NCBI GenBank assembly: GCA_017308345.1
Contig: JAFKFE010000501.1
Location: 1-12,521, forward strand
Direction of reading: 5' to 3'
Source: Alphaproteobacteria bacterium
GTDB lineage: Bacteria > Pseudomonadota > Alphaproteobacteria > Rhizobiales > Rhizobiaceae
Length of the DNA: 12,521 bases
Made by a program: the position numbers and the translations under genes
In this document: in pieces, positions 1 through 5,700 of the stretch
Numbering within the stretch: the first letter of the stretch is position 1
How the letters are laid out: the number at the start of each line of letters is the position of its first letter
The notes under the pieces: model-generated
The model's database searches: none
What the model was told of the DNA's origin: nothing
What the model saw: only the letters and a program-made list of their open reading frames with translations

Positions 1-1
1 C

Positions 2-196
2 GTCGGCGATGCGCCCTATTACGGACGGTTCGGCTTCTCGGCCGATCGCACCGGAACGCTTGCCATGCCCGGCCCTTATGAGCGGCACCGGCTCCTGGCG
101 CTGGAGCTGAAGGATGGCGCGCTGGATGGCGCCAAGGGCACGATCAAGGCGACCGGCCGCAGGATCAAGGGAGAAGCGCAGGGCTTCGTCGCCTGA
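2..196 (+). CDS. GNAT-family N-acetyltransferase, C-terminal part (5' end outside window)
   Basis: This is the last 64 codons plus TGA of a gene that begins before the window. The visible protein opens with VGDAPYYGRFGFS. This matches the acetyl-CoA-binding end of GNAT acetyltransferases of the YhbS-like group, where a G-D-x-x-Y-Y-x-R-F-G-F pattern precedes the last strand. Such enzymes transfer acetyl from acetyl-CoA to an amine, but the substrate cannot be told from this fragment. The tail is short and basic (KATGRRIKGEAQGFVA). The gene converges on the SCP2-like gene, and a strong hairpin lies about 95 bp past the stop. The family call is fairly secure from the motif; the specific function is unknown. 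Confidence 0.8.
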   Translation, partial: VGDAPYYGRFGFSADRTGTLAMPGPYERHRLLALELKDGALDGAKGTIKATGRRIKGEAQGFVA

Positions 197-291
197 CGGC
201 TTTTTTTCACGCAATTCCGGACGGAAAGCTACGGCGAAGGCGCCGAGCCTAACCGCCACGCACTTTTCCTGGAATTGCTCCAGGTTCGACA

Positions 292-326
292 AAAAACGAC
301 GCCGCCCGGTGGGCGGCGTCGTTTTT
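292..326 (-). terminator. Rho-independent terminator, potentially bidirectional
   Basis: A perfect 16-bp inverted repeat (292-307 with 311-326) encloses a 3-nt loop. The stem is GC-rich at its top and flanked by A/T runs on both sides, so each strand gives a GC hairpin followed by a run of T. On the minus strand it starts 8 bp after the SCP2-like stop, the classic position. On the + strand it could also stop readthrough from the GNAT gene, although it lies about 95 bp from that stop. Confidence 0.92.
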
Positions 327-334
327 GCGAATGA

Positions 335-619
335 TCAGCCGAGCAACTGGCTCAGCGCCATGGCGACCGTCATGTCGCCTTCGACCTTGAGCTTGCCCGC
401 CATGAAGGCCATGGTCGGGTTGAGGTCACCGGCAATCAGCGAATCCAGGTCGTCGAGCGAGAGCTTGATCGTGCAGTCGGTCGGCGCGTCGGTGGTCGAG
501 ACGGTCGCGCCGTCGATGACGATGACGCCGTCGCTGCCGGTGTCGAACTTGACCGAGTGCTCGAAGCCGGCGCTTGCCACGCGCGACTTGATCTTGTCGG
601 CAATCTCCTGAACGCCCAT
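335..619 (-). CDS. SCP2 sterol-binding domain protein (small lipid-carrier-like)
   Basis: This 94-residue protein consists of a single SCP2 domain. The hallmarks are the DCTIKLSLDDLDSLIAGDLNP stretch (residues 48-68) and the C-terminal AFMAGKLKVEGDMTVAMALSQ (71-91). They match the family pattern of a central beta-sheet followed by a G-K-L-x-V-x-G-D segment and a closing helix. Family members bind lipids or acyl-CoAs in a hydrophobic tunnel; in bacteria the physiological ligand is usually unknown. There is no signal peptide, so it is probably cytoplasmic. The ATG at 619 is preceded by AGGAG with a 7-nt spacer. It has its own promoter and terminator, so it appears monocistronic although it follows three flagellar genes on the same strand. 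Confidence 0.93.
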   Translation of the reverse strand: MGVQEIADKIKSRVASAGFEHSVKFDTGSDGVIVIDGATVSTTDAPTDCTIKLSLDDLDSLIAGDLNPTMAFMAGKLKVEGDMTVAMALSQLLG

Positions 620-716
620 GGCGGTTCTCCTCGTTGGTTGCGTTGACGCGCACCGGCCTGTCGAGCCGCTGGGCGAGGTAGACGCGCCGCGCCCGCGCGG
701 CCGCCTGTCACCGGCG

Positions 717-746
717 CATATAGCTTCGAGTTGACGTTAACGTCAA
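717..746 (-). promoter_or_regulatory. Predicted sigma70-type promoter of the SCP2-like gene
   Basis: On the minus strand a TTGACG box (746-741) is followed by an 18-nt spacer and a TATATG box (722-717). This would start transcription near position 710, about 90 nt upstream of the SCP2 ATG. The -35 box and the first part of the spacer lie inside an 18-bp palindrome. The hexamers and spacing can be read directly; activity is inferred. Confidence 0.55.
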
Positions 747-747
747 C
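730..747. promoter_or_regulatory. 18-bp perfect palindrome, probable operator
   Basis: GTTGACGTTAACGTCAAC equals its own reverse complement over all 18 bp and stops pairing immediately outside. It covers the predicted -35 box of the SCP2-like gene and has no T-run, so it is a protein-binding site rather than a terminator. Palindromes with two ACGT cores are bound, as I recall, by MerR-family regulators of acyl-CoA and branched-chain amino acid catabolism (LiuR type). That would suit a lipid-carrier gene, but the regulator is not in this window. Confidence 0.6.
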
Positions 748-813
748 GCGGTCACCCTGCGTCATATCGCTTGGAGAGCTGTCCCATGTCTCCGCCGGGC
801 GGCGGCCAGGCCG

Positions 814-1344
814 TCAATGCTCCGGCGCCGCCTGGAAGGGCTTGGTCATCGCCGCCGCGGTCTCGCCGGCATTCCTGCGGCGGCGAAGCGCGTTGTCGCG
901 GATATCGTCCTTGGAGAGGAAGTTGACCTGGTCGATCAGCACCTCGTGCACCAGATCGACGCCGACACGGGTGTTGATGGTGTCGCGGATCGACTTGCGG
1001 AAAGCGTCCAGATCGATCGATTCCTTCTTGGTGAAATCGATCTGCGGATTGGAATAGAGGTAGGAATAAACCTGGTCGGTCATCAGCGCCTGCGCTGGGA
1101 CCGACAGCTTCTTAATCTGTTCCGGTTCCACCGTGTAGACGAGCTTGGTGAGGAAATAGCCGTCGATCGTGCCGTCGCGCAGCAGCGGCACCGAGATCAT
1201 GTCGGTCTTGACGTAGTCGAGGCCGCCCAGCATAGGCTTCGGCGGTTCGGCCGCGCCGCGCTGGCTGGCCGCCTGGAAGGAATAGAAGACCGCGCCGAGC
1301 GTCACGGCGCAGATCCACAGCGCGGCGGCTATGAACTTTATCAC
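814..1344 (-). CDS. FliL-like single-pass membrane protein of the flagellar cluster (uncharacterised)
   Basis: This 176-residue protein has one N-terminal membrane segment (about residues 4-22, FIAAALWICAVTLGAVFYSF) with a short cytoplasmic tip, then a periplasmic part. The region from residue 44 to about 150 has the look of FliL: a beta-rich start, an amphipathic region with KSIRDTINTRVGVDLVHEVL, and a final strand (IDQVNF). The sequence is too divergent to call it FliL, and I do not recognise a named family. The GTG at 1344 is preferred because AAGGG lies 8 nt upstream. A longer in-frame start at 1425 would overlap the preceding gene by 50 bp and displace the membrane segment from the N-terminus. 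It follows the FlgN-like gene by 31 bp in the same operon, so a role at the basal body or stator is a fair inference. Confidence 0.75.
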   Translation of the reverse strand: MIKFIAAALWICAVTLGAVFYSFQAASQRGAAEPPKPMLGGLDYVKTDMISVPLLRDGTIDGYFLTKLVYTVEPEQIKKLSVPAQALMTDQVYSYLYSNPQIDFTKKESIDLDAFRKSIRDTINTRVGVDLVHEVLIDQVNFLSKDDIRDNALRRRRNAGETAAAMTKPFQAAPEH

Positions 1345-1375
1345 CGGGTCTGCCCTTGCGCCTCGATCATCCCGG

Positions 1376-1795
1376 TCAGGCTCGCGCCATTCCGAACTCG
1401 CCGGCCGAATAGGTGCCGTCGGCATCGGCGCGCTGGATGGCGTTCCTCAGAAGCGTGGCGACCTCGTTGACGGCGTTGAGATGGGCCAGGATCGCCGCCT
1501 CGTTCTTCGCCAGCTTCTGGCGCAGCCGCAACAGACCTTCGCGATGCTGCTCGAGGAATTCGATCTCGTTGGCACCCTTGAGCGCCCGGTTCAGCTCGTA
1601 GAGATAACGGCTCTTGCGCGCGTTCGACGCCTTGAGGTCATAGGCCGTTCCGCTGCGGATGCCGGCGGTCTCCTCGTCCACGACTTCCTCGATGCGGCCG
1701 ATGATGGCGGCGAGGTTGCCGGGTCGTGCCGCGGCGGGCGCTTCCATTGCGTTGGTCCGCGCGGGAAGGTTGGAAAGGTCCGTTTGGTCGGCCAT
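1376..1795 (-). CDS. FlgN-like flagellar chaperone (candidate)
   Basis: This 139-residue protein is almost wholly alpha-helical. After a disordered N-terminus (about 1-27), two long helices can be read (about 28-48 and 54-125), including NARKSRYLYELNRAL at 58-72 and a basic, coiled-coil-like LLRLRQKLAKNEAAIL at 88-103. This shape and length match FlgN-type chaperones, which hold the hook-filament junction proteins FlgK and FlgL in the cytoplasm before export. The ATG at 1795 lies 8 bp after the rod-binding gene's stop and has a GGGA element just upstream, so the two are surely co-transcribed. Similarity is by fold pattern and context rather than a diagnostic motif. Another small flagellar export chaperone is the main alternative. 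Confidence 0.7.
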   Translation of the reverse strand: MADQTDLSNLPARTNAMEAPAAARPGNLAAIIGRIEEVVDEETAGIRSGTAYDLKASNARKSRYLYELNRALKGANEIEFLEQHREGLLRLRQKLAKNEAAILAHLNAVNEVATLLRNAIQRADADGTYSAGEFGMARA

Positions 1796-1803
1796 GTAGA
1801 TCC

Positions 1804-2373
1804 CTAGATATTGATGTCCGTTTTTATGGTCGTGTCGTCGCCGGTCATCGACCGCGCGGCCTTGCGCTCAAGCTCCTCGAGCATCGAGGTCGAAAGCCGG
1901 GTCTGCTGGTCGATCTCGGCTTTCTGCGGTCCGCCGGCAACGGGGCCGACCGGCACCTTGTGCTTGCCGTCGAGATAATGGTCGGCGAGCATGGACCTGG
2001 CGATGCCGATGCCGCCATGCGCGGCCATCACATCGGCGACCTTCTCGGCGAGCTGCGATTTCCACATGTCGCCCGCCAGGCCCTTGCCGTAAACGCCCTC
2101 GGTGTCCTTGGGCATCATGTTCTGGATGAAGGTGGTCAGCACCATCGCTTCGAAGCGCTGGAACTTTTTCGACGGATCGGCGGCTTGCGCCTTGTCGGCC
2201 GCGGCGCGCGAGAGCACGGAGCCGGCATCGACCGTTGCGGAAGGATCGAGGGAGAAGGGTGCCGAGGCGCCGTTCGCCCTTCTCGCGAGCGCCGCGCGCG
2301 CGGCTTCCACGTCGGCCGGTTCCGCTGCGCGGGCAACGTCCATGACGATGTCGCTGGGTGGGGAAATGGCCAA
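1804..2373 (-). CDS. Flagellar rod-binding protein, FlgJ N-domain / CheL type
   Basis: The rod-binding domain spans about residues 71-131: FQRFEAMVLTTFIQNMMPK, then a GDMWKSQLAEKVADVMA helix and GGIGIARSML. This matches the N-terminal half of FlgJ, which caps or scaffolds the growing rod in the periplasm. There is no C-terminal glucosaminidase domain, so this is the single-domain form usual in alphaproteobacteria (called CheL in Caulobacter). The protein has 189 residues if the TTG at 2373 is used, giving an MAISPPSDIV start with a GGGCGGA element 5 nt upstream. The in-frame ATG at 2343 would give 179 residues. The open frame runs further upstream to 2751, but that part lacks protein-like character. 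It heads the three-gene minus-strand group. Confidence 0.88.
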   Translation of the reverse strand: MAISPPSDIVMDVARAAEPADVEAARAALARRANGASAPFSLDPSATVDAGSVLSRAAADKAQAADPSKKFQRFEAMVLTTFIQNMMPKDTEGVYGKGLAGDMWKSQLAEKVADVMAAHGGIGIARSMLADHYLDGKHKVPVGPVAGGPQKAEIDQQTRLSTSMLEELERKAARSMTGDDTTIKTDINI

Positions 2374-2711
2374 GAAAGTCCGCCCTTTGCCGGTTTTGTT
2401 TTCCGCACAATGACTGAACAAGCTTGTGGCAGGCTTGCGGTCCCGGATGATGGCGACGGCGTGATCCCCAGCCGGCGCAAGAGCGGAGACGATTCGTCGC
2501 CGCTTCAACAAATGGCGTTGCGCCAGGCCAATCCACGAGCCAAACCCGATCCCACGGATACGCGGCCCGCGCTCGTGTCCTGAATTGTCCGCATCTGTCC
2601 ATATGTGCCGGTATCGGCTCTGTGCATGCATCTCTAGCCTTTGACCTGGGCCACCCGCCGGTGCGCCCAAGGGGGTTGTGCGCGGTTGCGTCAGCAGGCT
2701 GGGGACACGGA
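2374..2711. promoter_or_regulatory. 338-bp divergent intergenic region between rod-binding gene and autotransporter
   Basis: This stretch must hold the promoter of the autotransporter (+) and probably a promoter for the rod-binding operon (-), since that group is cut off from flhA-fliR by the autotransporter. I see no convincing -35/-10 pair for either direction. The visible structure is a run of three TGTCC direct repeats (2576-2600) and an 8-bp palindrome, TGCATGCA, near 2622. Open frames cross the region on both strands but look like extensions of the neighbours, not genes. Confidence 0.5.
2576..2600 (+). repeat. Three TGTCC direct repeats at exact 10-bp pitch
   Basis: TGTCC occurs at 2576-2580, 2586-2590 and 2596-2600, each separated by 5 bp of unrelated sequence. 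All three copies therefore face the same side of the helix. Direct repeats of about 10-11 bp pitch are typical of OmpR/PhoB-type response-regulator sites. The site lies 111 bp upstream of the autotransporter start and about 200 bp upstream of the rod-binding gene start. Regulatory function is inferred only from spacing and position. Confidence 0.4.
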
Positions 2712-5700
2712 ATGGACATGACGAAGCGTGCGCGGGCGGGCCGGGGTGCATCGCCTGCGATGGTGGCCGGCCTGGCGGCGCTGTTCATGTCGAGCTCGAC
2801 GCTGGCGCTCGGCGCTTCGCTGAGCTGGAACGGATCGACCTCGGGCAACTGGTTCACGCCGGGCAACTGGACGCCGTCCTCGACGCCGACTGCGAGCGAC
2901 GATCTGGTCATCAACAGCGTCGCCAGCACCGCCACGATAAGCTCCGCCGGGGCGGCCGCAAAGACGGTCAATATCGGCAGTACCGCCGGTTCGGACGGCG
3001 CGCTCATCGTCACCGGGGCCGGCACGCTTTCGGTGTCGAGCAACTATCTCATCGTCGGCGATTTCGGCACCGGCGCGCTGACCATCTCCGGCGGCGGCAA
3101 GGTCACCAGCGCCGGCGGTGTCGTTGCCAACAATGCGTCATCCTCCGGCACGGTCACCATCACCGGCGCCGGGTCGCAATGGTCCAACAGTTTCCTGTCG
3201 ATCGCGGCCGACAACGGCGCGGTCGGCCGCGTCCGCGTCGAGGCGGGCGGCAAGCTGGTTTCCAGCGGCAGTATTACGATCGCCGAGGTTTCGTCCAATG
3301 CCGATGGACAATTGATCGTCACCGGCAGCGGCTCCAACCTCACCATGAATGCCGCTATCGCCACCTTCATCATCGGCGCCGACGGCAAGGGTGATTTCCA
3401 ACTGCTCGACAATGCTACCGCCGCCACCAAGCTGAGCTATGTCGGCGGCAACGCAACGGGCGTCGGCACGGCCACGGTGTCGGGTGGCGCGGCATGGACA
3501 ACCGAGAACCTTTTCGTCGGGCCGGTTGGCACCGGCACGCTGACCATTTCGGGTGGCGGCCAGCTTACAACCACGCCCAACAGTATCCTGACCACACCCA
3601 CCGCCGGCATCACCAACGGCAAGGTCACCGTCACCGGCGCCGGCTCGCAATGGAAGATCACCGGCGCCTACAACAACGTGCCGCTGGCGATGGGTTCGAC
3701 CAGCCAGACTTCGGAGCTGAACGTGCTTGCCGGCGGCACGGTGCTGATCGATTCCACGGCCAGCAGCTTCCTCAGCGGCGACACCCGCATCGCCAACACC
3801 GCAAACTCGAAGGCGGCGATCACCATCGACGGCGCGGGGGCGAGCTTCACCACGCCCTACAGGCTCTATCTGGGCAACGCCAACAATTCGACCGCCACGG
3901 TGACCGTGTCGGGCGGCGGCGCGCTCAACACCGGCTATACGAATATCTCCAGTGCCAGCGACGCCACGGCAGCCACCGCCGACACGGTGACGGTGACAGG
4001 CGCGGGCTCGGTCTGGACGATCAGCGACACGCTCGGGTCCGGCCCCAGCGATCTGCAGGGCCTGACTGTCGGCGGCGCCGGCAAGGGCGTGCTGACGATC
4101 GCCGATGGCGGCAACGTCAAGGTCAATGGCGGGACCGGCACGGTCGGGATCGGCGGCCTCGCCGGTTCCTCCGGCACGCTGAACATCGGCGCCGCCGCGG
4201 CCAGCCCGGCCGCCGCACCAGGCACGCTCGAGGCGTCGACCGTCATCTTCTCCAGCACCGCCGCCGCGCCGCAATCGGTCAACTTCAACCATACCTCCAG
4301 CAGCTATGTGTTCGCGCCGAAGATCGACGGCAACGGGCCAGGCGCCGTCAACATCATCGCCGGCACGACCATCTTCACCGCCGACAATACCTACACCGCG
4401 CCGACCACGATCAGCAGCGGCGCCACGCTGCAGCTCGGCAATGGCGGTACGACCGGCGGCATCACGAGCAACGTCACCAACAACGGCACGCTGGTCTTCA
4501 ACCGTTCGAGCGATTTCGGCCTCGGCTATGCCGGCGTCATTTCCGGCAGCGGCCAGGTGATCAAGAACGGCAGCGGGACGATCACGCTGACGGGCGCCAA
4601 TACCTATAGCGGCGGCACCACGATCAACGGCGGCCAGCTGAACGTCGGCAGTTTCCTGGGCAATGGCGTGCTGACCGGCGACTATGTCAACCACGGCAGG
4701 CTCCTCTACTATTCCAACCTGACGCCGTCCTATTCCGGCGTCATCTCGGGCGAAGGCAGCTTCGAGAAATCCGGCAACGGCACGCTGACGCTGAACAGCG
4801 TGCAGACCTATACCGGCGGCACGACGGTTTCGTTCGGCAGCCTGATCCTCGGCGGCAACGACCGGCTGGCGACATCGGGCGCGCTGATCGGCAATGGCGG
4901 CGTCTTCGATCTCAACGGTTTCAACCAGACGATCGGCGACCTCTCCGGCTACGGCCGGCTCGAGATCCGGACGGGCACTCTCACCGCGGGCGGTTCGGCC
5001 GACACGCTCTATCAAGGCCAGATAAACGGCACCGGCACCTTCACCAAGCAAGGCAGCGGCACGCTGACCATCAGCGGCAACAAGAATTTCTCCGGCACCA
5101 CCAACGTCAATGCCGGCACGCTGGCCGTCAACGGCTCGATGGCCTCCAGCACCTTCCAGGTCAATTCCGGCGGCACGCTCGGCGGCACCGGGTCCCTGGG
5201 GGCGACGACGGTTGCCAATGGCGGCACGCTGCTCGGCGTTGCCGGCCAGACGCTGACCATGGCCTCCCTGACGTTGAACGACAGCTCCAACCTCAATGTC
5301 TCATTGGGCGCGGCCAGCACCACGCCGCTGTTCGACGTCACCGGCGCGCTCACGCTGGACGGCAAGCTCTCGGTCAGCGACGCCGGCGGTTTCGGCAACG
5401 GCAGCTACCGCATCGCCAACTACGGCGGCGCCTTCATCAACAACGGGCTGGTCATCGGCGCCGTGCCGCCCGGCTTCAACCCCGGCGACTGGTCGATCCA
5501 GAGCGGCGGCGGTGTCGTCAACCTCGTGGTCGCCACCGGCGCCGGCGAACAATATTGGGACGGCGCCAATATGAGCCCCGGCGGTGTCGCCGATGGGCGC
5601 GGCGGCAACGGCACGTGGGATTCTTCCGGCACCAACTGGACGAATGCCGCCGGCGACATCAATGCCGCCTGGGCGAGCCAGAAGGCGGTGTTCGCCGGCA

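Noticed and set aside
731..1057. + strand open frame beginning in the SCP2 promoter palindrome
   Set aside because: It runs antisense to the FliL-like gene, has no ribosome-binding site or recognisable domain, and its start codon falls in the operator region.
2622..2711. Longer autotransporter start at 2622 adding 30 residues
   Set aside because: The added stretch (MHASLAFDLGHPP...) would bury the signal peptide inside the protein, has no good ribosome-binding site and crosses probable promoter DNA. The start at 2712 gives a normal signal peptide.
2374..2751. Upstream extension of the rod-binding frame to a 315-residue protein
   Set aside because: The extra region has no family similarity, overlaps the autotransporter start on the other strand and looks like open GC-rich noncoding DNA. 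The TTG at 2373 with a nearby GGGCGGA element fits better.
3138..5051. 637-residue open frame antisense to the autotransporter (and others of 279-548 residues)
   Set aside because: Composition is Arg/Gly/Ala/Asp-rich as expected from the complement of a GC-rich repetitive gene. There is no ribosome-binding site or domain, and the + strand frame is clearly the real protein.
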